Part shown: piece after piece, positions 53,904-64,000 of the stretch
Layout of the letters: each line of letters starts with the position of its first letter
Position numbering within the stretch: the first letter of the stretch is position 1
Assembly: GCA_037893245.1 (NCBI GenBank)
Contig: JBAIAA010000651.1
Coordinates: 248,001-312,000 of the forward strand
From: Crossaster papposus
Lineage: Eukaryota; Echinodermata; Asteroidea; Velatida; Solasteridae
Direction of reading: 5' to 3'
DNA: 64,000 nt
Position numbers and translations under genes: made by a program
The notes under the pieces: model-generated
What the model was told of the DNA's origin: nothing
The model's input: the letters and a program-made list of their open reading frames with translations, nothing else
Databases searched by the model: none

Positions 53904-56091
53904 TGCAAGAGCGGCTGCGCATGTTCAGAACGGACAGAAAGAACGCCACATGGTGACGCTCAGTAGTAGAGTGGCGGTGTGTTTGATTAGTTCGTAAGAT
54001 ATACAGTAGTCTGATGGATAATCTACCGGTCTTGCTATTCAGAGGTTGTGGGTTTAATTATTTATTTTACAGGGGAAATACTAAGTCTCCCAGACCATCG
54101 GTAGCCAAACCCGAATAGAATGGACAGGATATTTGAAACCAAGCTTCCTCACATAACCCAACGACATTTTGATGTATTACGTCTTTTCGTGGCATTTAAA
54201 AAGTCACGCATAGGATACCTAATATAACGAAGCTTTATAAAGGTAATACATGTACAACAAAACGCACGTAAACGTATCTTTATGATGGAATTCACCAATT
54301 AATTAGTTGCTTCGGCGCTGGGCGTTTTGTCTTCTTTGATTTAGACTTTGTAAGATTGATCGCCGAGAATTCCTGAAACGTTTAAGCACGACGCCTCCTT
54401 CTGAGCGGAGCAAAACAAGACGAACATAATTGAAAGGGTTTTTATAGGGGCAGGTGGGACGGGGGACTGGCAATGCAAATTGAGATAAAAGTCACAATAG
54501 CGGCTCCATATCGCCACCTGTCTCTTTTAAAATTATCAGACACAACTGTCAAGACGCGTAGCTGCTGCGTTGCCCAGAATATCTTATCTCTCAACCAAAA
54601 TCTTCCGCATCTATTCCAACAAAGTCAACAATTTCTAGTGTTCTATACTTTTTAAATTTGTATTAAAGGAATATACAAAATTTGCGAACATTACAAAAAA
54701 ATGACCAAGTTACCACGAAATAGTTTAATGGACTGTTAGGGAATGACAGTCTGAAGCATCATGTAAAATAATCGCTCCTGGTGTGCTAGGTTTTTCAAGT
54801 AAAGTTGTATTTTTGTATCAATTTTTAACGCTGATTGGCCGACCAAAGTTGGACACATTTTGTCTTTCTCAAATACTGCTCCTAATGTTTTATATTGAGT
54901 TATTGCATTGTTTTGTGCAATTAATTACACATCTGTTAAGGGTACAAGCCAGCTAGACTGATTTTCTGACCTTGCAGTTCCCGGTCGTCTATATAAATTG
55001 ATTTGTTTCATCTTAAGTGGGGTCTGGGAACTAGACTACAGAAACATGATTGATTTTCTTGATTTTTTCCAGCATCTACGAATCCAAAACATGAAACAAG
55101 TCAGTAAAATACAGTAAAACCGAAATGCTGTCGTTGGAGGCGCACAGCTGTCTACCTCAAAGCATTATGGGTAGAAGTGGACACTTATTTGTATAGCGAT
55201 GCAAAAGGTATTATTTTTGCTGCAGGCGACAAGTCATTTATTTTTCTAAATTAGATTTTTTATTTTTGTTGTAGTTGGTGTTTTTTGGCGATGGGTTTTA
55301 AATGCGTGGGTTGAATTAAAAGACCTTGGTGCTCGGATGATTGCAGGATTTAGTCGCAGGAAATCGGCCGAGCGGTTTCGAAAGACACGCGCTTGAAAAC
55401 AAGACTACGCAGCGCCTAAACTTGTTTGTAGACTAAGCAAGACCTGCTTCACTGCTGTTTTTTTTAATCATTGTTTGTTTTCACATCGCGTACTTGCGTA
55501 AGAACGAAAATAAAAACCAAGTGAAGATTTACCTACCTACATCCGGGAACATTTTAGTCTCCTATTTAATCAAAAGTTTTTACCCAATGACCGCCACAAC
55601 ATTATTTCATACATTTTCATCTTTGTACGAGTGCTTCGATTCCTTCATCTATTTTAGATTTTCGAAAGTGAAAGGTCGGATTTAGCACGATATTTCCCTT
55701 TCACATTATGCAAATTTTCAGTTTGGATATATTGAGATGCTAGAAACAATTCTACAAAGGCCTTTTCAATGTACCAACAATAATTATAAAAACTTCGACC
55801 TTTACACGCTAATTTGTCTGTTCGAGTGGTCCGGAAGCGCGCCACCAAGGGGTCAACTTTCAGGCTCTATGCGCACGGTGTCATTATGTGGTTCATGCCT
55901 GTGCATAAATCATGTAGCTGTCACACATCCTACTCTCTATGTTGACTGATATTGATTTTTAATTTGAATGAACTTAGTTGTCGTCACCATGCTCTTCACA
56001 CTTCGGTGTACAATCGTTGTATTCATGAACCTCTGAACGTAGAATACAGCCACACATAGTGAAGGCTTGCGTGGACTTGGTGCGAAATACC

Positions 56092-56408
56092 GTACCCTCT
56101 GGAGACATGAACACAATGTGTACAATGGAGACAAAACGTCTCCGGAGGGTAAATTTCTATAGATGAATAGGTCTCCATTGGGAATTTCACGAATTAGATT
56201 TTTGGATTTTGATTAAATTACTCAAAAACTAGGATTAGGATGTGGGTTAGGGTTAGTGTTTGGGTTAGGGTATAATATAGGGTATATTGGGTCGAAATTT
56301 CAACCCAGGAAAAAAATTATGGTTAAAATGGGAGCATTTTGAAAAACGTGCTCGACTTTCTAACCATTTTGTACACGAGAACAAAGCCATGTCTCCACAG
56401 TGATACAA
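56092..56408 (+). repeat. Dispersed repeat L, copy 2
   Basis: Same orientation and about 90% identical by eye to 45175-45495. Confidence 0.85.
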
Positions 56409-57565
56409 AAATGCGAATGTATGCTCATGTACACACACACATACACACCGGCAACCGCGGACCTCCTATTGTCCCTCTTTTGTTTGTACTTTAGCGACTT
56501 GCCGGTGTTTACATACTCAAGGTCACCCCTACCCCTCCTTTTAGAGGAACCATTGGATTGGGGTTATCTGTGGCAAAATGGCGGGAAACACTCCAGGAAG
56601 TTACGATCAAAAGTTCGGTTTTAAAGAATGATCACGATGCGATGTGTATTTTCTCCGCATATGTGTTCAGTATGTGACGCTAGTAGTGTGAATCGAGTGT
56701 TGCAAAGCAGGAAGTACGATTGAAAAATTTCCACAGAACCAAATAATGTAACATTACCTGACACAGCCCACACAATTTCATAGTTGACCAATTTCTTACT
56801 CTCGTATATATCTACTCGTTTTCACGAGTGGGTGTCCGTTTTATGTTGCGCCTCATCTCTGGCGTCTAGCCTCCAAAATTACTTAAATTCACTCTATTTG
56901 CTTGACCAATTGGCAATTTGAACACCGTGGGTGTGTAAACACCAACGCCACGAATGGAAAAACAAAACTTGGGGGTTGGTTCACCAAATTGTATTGCGAA
57001 AATGAAAATTTGACAGTCCCCTGCAGCCCCAAATGCATTTGTACACGCCGTCGTTTGTAAATGGCAGTTCTGCGTGCGGTAAATCGAGAGGTAGTTAATA
57101 GGAGCCGGCTTCAACCGTGTTCAGCGTTTGAGTCCCCACCTAAGCAGCGCCCGGTCAATCACTCGGTTTCTCATTCATCTTAAAACATTAATACCATCGT
57201 TATAATTCTACCCGAGTTCCTTCTCTCTCTCTCTCGCTATTCTGTTTAATAGCATTTTATCCCCCAGCTTATTGTCATACTTTGTTATTGATAACACCTT
57301 GGGCTTTCTTCCCGTTATAACTCTCGCGGCGCCTGTCAAGACTTTTTAAATTTTTCAGCCATCATGCATCCCAGCGACGATGTGGCACCAATTTTGCGCT
57401 GGTCTCACTTAGAGTGCTTTCCACTCCATCAAACTGGCTCCACATCTTCGTTTCGTGTCACTGACTTGCATGCCAATCTTTTTTTTGCCCAATATTATAG
57501 CGCTGCTTATAACCGGGTTAGCAGAAAAGTTGTACTGTAACAGAAAAATCATGGCGTGGATAGGC

Positions 57566-57831
57566 CTAAAGGTAGGATACACCATTTGCAGAAATCGAAT
57601 TGTTTTAATACCGAATTATTAAAAAATATCTTACTTATTGGATCCCGAAAAAAACAAGAACAACTTAAGAACCACTGCCCCACCCCGGTTGAAAACGAAC
57701 GCCGTTTCTCAGTATCCATGATTGTAAAACATCGGACAGGTCAGTTAAATGATATTTCTTATCAAATACAACCCCCAAATTCCACCCATTCGTGATCTTT
57801 TAATCAATTACCAATGGATCCTACCTTTTAA
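57566..57831. mobile_element. MITE family C, copy 2
   Basis: AAAGGTAGGATACACCATTTG at the left and CCAATGGATCCTACCTTTTAA at the right, 266 bp. Shares the interior with 6582-7074 (cgttt.ca.., ccacccat). Confidence 0.65.
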
Positions 57832-58189
57832 GCTTGCGCGCGCATGGATATTTATATTGTGATGTCACTGAACTAAGCAACTTTCCTCCGTGATTAAACG
57901 TAATTTTCCTGTGCTTACTGCTAACAGTCTCTATGAAATGACGGAGGCTGGGTTAAGCACGAAATCGGTTGTTAAGCAGCGCTAAGAAATTGGACCTCGG
58001 AGGTTCCTAAGCCAGTAAAGTTTCGGATATCGCCAACATGTTTGTTTTATTTTCTTTCTTGTTTTCATTTAACAGAGAACATACGGTAACGTGGATTGTA
58101 CGTAGACGAGTTAACAAATGGATTTCGGTAAGTGGAACTTTGATGTAAACTATACCATTTCTTCAGACAGTTTAAACTGTTTAAACCAG

Positions 58190-58275
58190 TTCGCGTTGGA
58201 GGACGTATAAACACGCAAAGATTTTGTTCCCGAATTCAAACCGGATAACGGATAAGCACGTCACGAGAAAGGCCA
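58190..58275. mobile_element. MITE family A, partial copy
   Basis: Starts TTAAACCAGTTCGCGTTGG and keeps the first 80 bp (cacgcaaaga, cacgtcacgag). It then runs into a tRNA-like sequence; the right end is missing. Confidence 0.5.
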
Positions 58276-58341
58276 GGGCGGGAATCGAACCCGGGCCACA
58301 GCGGTGGAAAGCTAAGACAATAACCACTGCATCTATCCAAC
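58270..58341 (-). repeat. tRNA-like sequence
   Basis: On the - strand B-box GGGTTCGATTCCC and A-box-like GATGCAGTGGTTA are present. There is no acceptor-stem pairing, so it is a SINE remnant. Confidence 0.5.
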
Positions 58342-58389
58342 TTCATTCGGTTCTTATTGAGGTTTTGTTCCAATTGTTCATTAGCAGAT

Positions 58390-58650
58390 GACCTATATAT
58401 GTACTATAAACTCGGTCATAGCTTAATTAAGTTTTCCCTTTATAATTAGGTTTCTGTGTTAACATTAGTAAGGCCATTACCTAAACAATGTATTCCGTAT
58501 TTCACATTAACTTGAATATGTTCTCCTATGTACTATAAACTCGGTCATAGCTTAATTAAGTTTTCCCATTATAATCAGGTTTCTGTGTTAACATTAGTAA
58601 GGCCATTAACTAAACAATGGATTTCCTATTTCACATTAACCTGAATAATG
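58390..58650 (+). repeat. Tandem duplication of about 131 bp
   Basis: Two adjacent copies starting tatgtactataaactcggt, with a few substitutions. Confidence 0.85.
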
Positions 58651-58711
58651 TTCTGATCAGTAATAGCCTAACCAGACCTGACAATAATAATCAAGAGTAC
58701 ACTCTCTAAAT

Positions 58712-58955
58712 GCTGTGCGTTGGCCATTATTTGCGTAGTCGGTGACGCGTGTCATTCCCAATTAGCGTAAGCACACATCCAGCAGCAGATTTAGGGAACG
58801 ATTCGATACCACGACATCGTTTTTTTGTAATAAACGTAATTCGGTTGGACATTACGCAAACACACACTCTCTTATACGTGAACCTTCACAATAGGCATAC
58901 CTTTTTTAAAGGTTACTTTGACGTACAGCAAATCGACAACCAACTGCATTGGAAC
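58712..58955 (+). repeat. Direct repeat M, left copy
   Basis: About 240 bp repeated at 60515-60755 (gcgttggccattatttgcgt ... cagcaaatcgacaaccaact). Contains one copy of the 33-bp unit seed. Confidence 0.88.
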
Positions 58956-59439
58956 CCTGCTATATAACGATATACATACATTTTGTTTGGTATATTGATT
59001 GTTCAGTATAGCGATTTTCAGCTGCCAGTCCATCGGGTGCCCATTTTTTAAAGATGGCGTCCGTTCTTTTAAATATCACCCTCTTGTTACCTGCTTCATG
59101 TGCGCCATATTTTATTTAGCCTATAACACCAAATTCTTATTCATCACACTGAATTCTAAAGCAACGGTTGGTTTTTCCCTTCTATTCATTGGGGAAACAT
59201 ATAGCCACCAGTCACTCTTTAACTTTAAGCACCCGCCGTTCGTTTGATGTTAGGGAATAAAACACGGCCTTATAAATAGTGTTTGATATACCCAGTGGAT
59301 TTCTAAAAGTCTGTTGACATTTTTTTAACAAGAAGGTTCGTTATGTTTAGACACACACATCGGGAGCTAAGGATGGTGTTCGGAATAGCCGAATGTTCAG
59401 TATAGCGGCGTTCGGTATAGCGACGTTCTATATGTATAC

Positions 59440-60125
59440 CCAAACCCTCAGCAAATCGACAACCAAATATACCAAAACCTTCAGCAAATCGACAACCAAC
59501 TATACCAAAACCCTCAGCAAATCGATAACCAACTATACCAAAACCCTCAGCAAATCGACAACCAACTATACCAAAACCTTCAGCAAATCGACAACCAACT
59601 CATACCCAAACCTTCAGCAAATCGACAACCAACTATATCAAAACCCTCAGCAAATCGACAACCAACTATACCAAAACCTTCAGCAAATCGACAACCAACT
59701 ATATCAAAACCTACTGCAAATCGACAACCAAATATACCAAAACCTTCAGCAAATCGACAACCAACTATACCAAAACCCTCAGCAAATCGATAACCAACTA
59801 TACCAAAACCCTCAGCAAATCGACAACCAACTATACCAAAACCTTCAGCAAATCGACAACCAACTCATACCCAAACCTTCAGCAAATCGACAACCAACTA
59901 TATCAAAACCCTCAGCAAATCGACAACCAACTATACCAAAACCTTCAGCAAATCGACAAGCAACTATACCAAAACCTACTGCAAATCGACAACCAACTAT
60001 ACCAAAACCCTCAGCAAATCGACAACCAACTATACCAAAACCTTCAGCAAATCGACAACGAACTATACCAAAACCTTCAGCAAATCGACAACGAACTATA
60101 CCAAAACCTTCAGCAAATAACTTCC
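59440..60125 (+). repeat. 33-bp minisatellite
   Basis: About 20 units of the form CAGCAAATCGACAACCAACT plus ataccaaaaccct. The 315-codon + frame across it, and the matching - frame, result from the 33-bp period. Confidence 0.92.
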
Positions 60126-60514
60126 AAAACCTACGGCCAATCGACAACCAACTTCTAAAACCTACAGCCAACCGACAACCAACTGTCTATTTAGTGTACC
60201 AGACCTATACACTCAACCGACAAACTACTATAGAACTAACTTACACCCATTTGAAAACCCACTACCAAAACACTCAACCACCAGCCTACCATTATTCATC
60301 AATCGACAACCAACTACACCCCAAACTCTCGGCAGCCTAAATGATTGACAGTACCACCAGTGGTGCCGTTGGCAAAAGCTCTTTCTAATCATGATGTTCG
60401 ACTTTTACAAAATCTTGTGGTTACTCTTACAAAACAGCAAACACGCATACAATTTATTGTGTTTTTGGGGGGCGATCTTCATTATACATTACGACGCAAC
60501 GACCAAAAAAAAAA

Positions 60515-60755
60515 TGCTGAGCGTTGGCCATTATTTGCGTAGCCGGTGGCGCGTGTCATTCTCAATTAGCGTAAGCACACATCCAGCAGCAGATTTAGGG
60601 AACGGTTCGATACCACGACATCGTTTTTTGTAATAAACGTAATTTGGTTGGACATTACGCAAACACACACTCTCTAATACGTGAACCTTCACGATAGGCA
60701 TACCCTTTTAAAGGTTTGACTTACAGCAAATCGACAACCAACTGCATTGGAGCCC
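60515..60755 (+). repeat. Direct repeat M, right copy
   Basis: Second copy of 58712-58955, about 1.8 kb away in the same orientation. Together they bracket the 33-bp minisatellite. Confidence 0.88.
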
Positions 60756-61989
60756 CGATACACAAATAAAATTGTATCGACCAAAACACTTTAAACAGTA
60801 CAAAAGCAAAATCCACACTGAAAAACTCACGGTCAGCTCAACACGGAAGGATTTGTAGGTTGTTTTTTTCGAGCTTTCGTGGCATAAGCGCAAAAACCGC
60901 AAGTAGTAACCGCATGCAGCTCTATAGATCTCCGTGACATGCAGTAGAACTCTTCATTTCGTTTCATTAGCACAAATTCCCAACGGTAAGCGCACTAATG
61001 CAAGCAACAAAGCAAATTAGAAACGTGCAGCGAAATCAGATTATACCGCCAACAAAGACCAACATTATAGAGTTGTATCTTTCAGCGTGGTATACGTTCC
61101 TAACTACTGATATTTTATACGCGATGTCCCCGCTGTGTTCCTAATCAAAACTACACGTACAAATTCTAGTCAAGGACTTTAATAAGCCGTGGATGCAAAG
61201 ATGAAAACAACGTTTTATTTACCACGCAGTCTCTTGACGATGGACAGAACGTACTGTCCGAAACGTCGATTTGTTGTCGGTTCTTTTCCAAACCGCACAA
61301 AATCACAACAGAGATTTATTACATTGTTCAACCGCAAACTCCTTATTGTGTCGCATACGAAGTCATCGATTACCAAAAATAACCCACAATTTTCTGTCTG
61401 TCTTTAAAATTCAACAAATGCAAATGTAATCTGACTTGAAGACTTCACAGTCACTGCACCAAATTAGAAAAGTCACGTTTTTGGACTGATTTGTCGATAT
61501 ATCAGCTGTAATTACTTTATTAAACCGGACTCAAGGACAACAGATCGTGTCGTTAGTCAGGGATGAATGATATTCTCTTCCTGCGACATCTCTGAATAAT
61601 TTACAGCAGTCTCGTAATATCAACCATTGTTCAATCTCTTTTGCATTTCTCCGCGCACGATCTTCTCTCCACTTCATTTCATTTTCAATTAGATTTCGGT
61701 CCTTTCCCCCTTTCTTTCTGTGTACAAAGTGCTTAGATGGATTTTTTCCCCCCACGTTATTATCAAATTGTGGAGAGCGGTTTTAGAAGGATTTTCGTTT
61801 CAGTGCCAAGCGGATTCGCTTCTTGTGGTCTTTAGGGTAACGACCAACGTCACAGCGAATCAAATTGTTGACGTCATAAAATTCACATCGCGGTATGGAC
61901 GATACATACAAGAAATATCAAGCGTGTTGCAAATGTTACGTCTACAAGGCTTTCGACTAGCCCCCCGTGAACAAAGACACTGGCAACAT

Positions 61990-62056
61990 AGATAGCTAAG
62001 TTGGTAAAGTACAAGGAACTAAGATTCAGTGGTCACAGGTTCAAACCCGTTCCCGT
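61990..62056 (+). repeat. tRNA-like sequence
   Basis: TAGCTAAGTTGGTAAAG (A-box-like) and AGGTTCAAACCCG (B-box) sit at tRNA spacing. The stems are poor, so it is likely a SINE head, 170 bp inside the first intron of the neuropeptide gene. Confidence 0.5.
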
Positions 62057-62229
62057 CAATGTCATTGTCCAACGATCAAAATTCATAATTTAGAAGATTT
62101 GGACCCGTTTGTGCAATTGCTGTCTAATTGGTTTTATTCTATTCACTTTAAAACAAGAGAAGTGGGTTTTTATTCAAAGACAAATTGTGGAAGATTGTAT
62201 CAAGGGGTAAACGGTAGAAACGGGCTTAC

Positions 62230-62313
62230 CTCGGCCTCCGCATTGGTAGGTAGTACGGCGTTCAGGCCAACCGCCGCCAGAACCACGATCAGAGACCACA
62301 CACTTAGCCTCAT
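62230..62313 (-). CDS. PPLN1: Signal-peptide exon of the neuropeptide precursor
   Basis: ATG at 62313 opens 28 codons ending exactly at a consensus donor GAG|GTAAGC (GT at 62229-62228). The peptide is a typical signal sequence: Met-Arg start, hydrophobic core SLIVVLAAVGL, small residues around residues 16-25, then acidic A-E-A-E. The donor is phase 0 and the acceptor at 37851 also starts in phase 0, so the splice gives ...NAEAE|DHEKV... and keeps the acidic spacer in frame. No other signal-peptide exon on this strand was found in between. Predicted precursor length is 509 residues. The joining over a 24.4-kb intron is an inference; extra small exons cannot be excluded. Confidence 0.8.
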
Positions 62314-62487
62314 ATTGATGGTTTGGTGTCTCCTTCAGTCCCCCGTGCCTCTTCTTGCTATCTACTGAAGACGAGTCGGGTCCGCTGAGCTCCCCGCCGC
62401 ACTCGGTAATCCACGGTCGAGATTTATCGCTGTAGCTTAGGAAAAAACGATTGTCCCCGCCCGATTTCTAATGTTGATCTCTCAACT
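62314..62487 (-). other. PPLN1: Probable 5' UTR of the neuropeptide gene
   Basis: This segment lies between the ATG at 62313 and the position about 30 bp downstream of the TATA box. The ATG is preceded by accatcaat. The exact start site is not determined. Confidence 0.5.
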
Positions 62488-62515
62488 TGTCTTCACAATG
62501 GCATCGCTGGCTCGC

Positions 62516-62522
62516 TTATAAA
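62516..62522 (-). promoter_or_regulatory. TATA box of the neuropeptide gene
   Basis: On the - strand the sequence reads GGGTTTATAAGCGAG, a good TATA element about 205 bp upstream of the signal-peptide ATG. A CCAATGGG motif is immediately upstream and a further CCAAT motif (other orientation) lies near 62580. The implied start is about 62487. Confidence 0.6.
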
Positions 62523-62726
62523 CCCATTGGGTTGTGCTCTGTCGCGCGCCGATGGAATTCATGTTTTGCCGCGCACGGCCAATCAGTGGCGGTGCGCGTG
62601 CCTCGTGCATATTGATGACGGCGCGCGTACATGCGCAGTGCATCTCTGCGCTTTACGGTACTACCTTTCACATAGGAGAACGCACAGGTGCCGTGACACT
62701 ACTTCCGGAAATGTGTAGGAATGCAG

Positions 62727-62734
62727 TGACGTCA
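62727..62734. promoter_or_regulatory. Palindromic CRE (TGACGTCA)
   Basis: A perfect eight-base cAMP response element lies about 240 bp upstream of the predicted start of the neuropeptide gene. CREs are common in secretory-peptide gene promoters. A CTTCCGGAA ETS-like palindrome lies at about 62702. Function is inferred from position. Confidence 0.45.
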
Positions 62735-64000
62735 TGACACGGTATAGCTTAACAATTAAAAAGTTTCTTAGCAATAAACCAATACTCGACAACAGATCTC
62801 TGTTCGTACAAATCATCGTTTTGTGTGGGTGATGGTAGTACACCGAAAATAGGTCTACTATTACGATGATGTTAAAACTGATGCAAACTTACTATACTCA
62901 CCGGTTTGTCAAGATAATTAGGGCAAACGTTTGGATCCTCAGTGAGTGAAGATTGGACAACCTTTTATTGTTATCAGGAACATTGCCATATCGTTATGTA
63001 TAGCAAGCTTAAACAAGGAGGGAAGAAAATAAGCTTCGCAGCTGCTTTGCACAGGAACACATTCCGGTCAGAGATTTTAAACGAAGATTCCGTTTCCACC
63101 AAATCGATAACTATGGCAAATATCAAAGTGCATATAGACCGCACATACTGCGGCCGGGAGGATCTTTCTGTGTTTAAAGGGACACTATGTCCTGAAATCG
63201 CCCAAATTGGGCCACAAAACACGTTCTGAACGAAATGATGTTAATCAGAAAGAGCATTTACAAGTAGAACATAAACATTCACATAGCCATCCTTTATAAA
63301 CTTGGGCGTTTTGTGTTATTCTTGTGTAGAACGATTTTCGGCGTCCACTTTTCCGAACCCCAAAATTTGAGCTGTTTTGGTTCAGTCACAGTGATTCCAG
63401 CCATGAAATGTTCGCCTTTTGCGGACGTGTAAGAAATCACATTTGCTCATTGTGCTGTGTGCAATTTATGTTACACAAGACAACGCGTACTGTATACATT
63501 GAATGAAAACGGCAGAAAAACAAGCGTATGCCCACTCAGTCGTGTCCGATGTAAACAACCGGTATTTTTTTCGGGAACGGTAAGGCATTAGGTTGGTTTC
63601 CTTACAACCAGATGTTTGAAACGGGATAAGTAACATGACATTTTCGGGGATTTTCAGGGCCTGGCTGAAACCCAAACCACAAGTTTTTAATTACAGTCCA
63701 GTCCAGCCCGCAAGGACCAATCTCAGGTAAATTGCCGGCGGCACACATTGGGCAAACCGTACGCAGTGGACACACACAAAGGCCAAAGATGACCTGTAAA
63801 ACACACATGCAGGCCATTACCCCCGTTTGTCTGCTAATGAACTGGCCATTTCACCGGCCACCATCTACCACCACCATCAGCCTTCCCTAAAACTAGAAGC
63901 CGCGTGAATACACACACACACCGCCACGTCACCCGCGCCCAATTCGACGGCCCGCGAAATTGTTTCCAATTTGCCGCGGAACATGAGGCCAATAATTACA
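62735..64000. other. Upstream flank of the neuropeptide gene
   Basis: No exon with coding or domain support on either strand. A CA-rich stretch lies near 63900-63920. Confidence 0.5.

Larger units (their letters stand above)
37851..62229 (-). other. PPLN1: 24.4-kb intron of the neuropeptide gene
   Basis: The intron is bounded by GTAAGC (at 62229) and a T-rich tract ending TTAG (at 37851), both phase 0. It contains SINE-like copies, MITEs and minisatellites listed separately. I found no other exon with domain support on either strand. Segments without recognised repeats, such as 46420-46740 and 49500-49800, may hold regulatory elements, but nothing in them is diagnostic. Confidence 0.65.

Noticed and set aside
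59393-60340. 315-codon + strand ORF rich in Q, N and P
   Set aside because: It is produced by the 33-bp minisatellite, with the reverse strand also open and the frame shifting between units.
58712-60755. LTR retrotransposon bounded by the 240-bp direct repeats
   Set aside because: No TG..CA ends, primer-binding site, polypurine tract or coding sequence between the repeats; the interior is mostly a minisatellite.

Overview
The window is animal nuclear DNA, most likely from an echinoderm and probably a starfish (Asteroidea). The genes are split into short exons with GT-AG introns, the non-coding DNA is AT-rich and full of MITE-like and tRNA-derived SINE-like repeats, and one gene encodes a polyprotein of starfish-myorelaxant-peptide-type units. 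The species assignment is an inference from that peptide.

Region 1 (1-25134, + strand) is the 3' part of a large secreted EGF-repeat gene resembling MEGF6. I resolve 30 exons, the first one cut by the window edge. They are four-and-a-half EGF/calcium-binding EGF modules, one Cys-free Pro-rich linker exon, 24 eight-cysteine MEGF/laminin-type EGF modules (one module per exon, except one exon with two) and a short terminal exon with TAA. All internal exons are symmetric phase 1-1, and together they give an uninterrupted 1269-codon reading frame. A polyadenylation signal lies at 25728. The introns hold minisatellites (11, 12, 17, 45 and 70 bp units) and several MITE families, some ending only 25-30 bp before an acceptor.

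Region 2 (25.1-36.4 kb) is mostly intergenic. It has SINE and foldback elements, and a weakly supported + strand candidate gene: a TATA box at 30581, a possible first exon 30651-30769 and a Cys-rich exon 32895-33057.

Region 3 (36405-62.5 kb, - strand) is a neuropeptide precursor gene, convergent with the MEGF6-like gene. The large 3' exon (36405-37850) carries 24 tandem dibasic-flanked copies of a 15-residue peptide, FGKGAYDPLSAGFAD, with minor variants, plus a divergent C-terminal copy. It belongs to the pedal peptide/orcokinin-type family, like starfish myorelaxant peptide. A signal-peptide exon with a consensus donor lies 24.4 kb upstream (62230-62313) in matching phase 0, behind a TATA box and a full CRE palindrome. 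The 24.4 kb intron contains repeats but no other convincing exon.

Region 4 (62.7-64 kb) is upstream flanking DNA with no gene that I can support.

The two main genes do not appear functionally linked. One is an extracellular modular protein and the other a secreted neuropeptide precursor.
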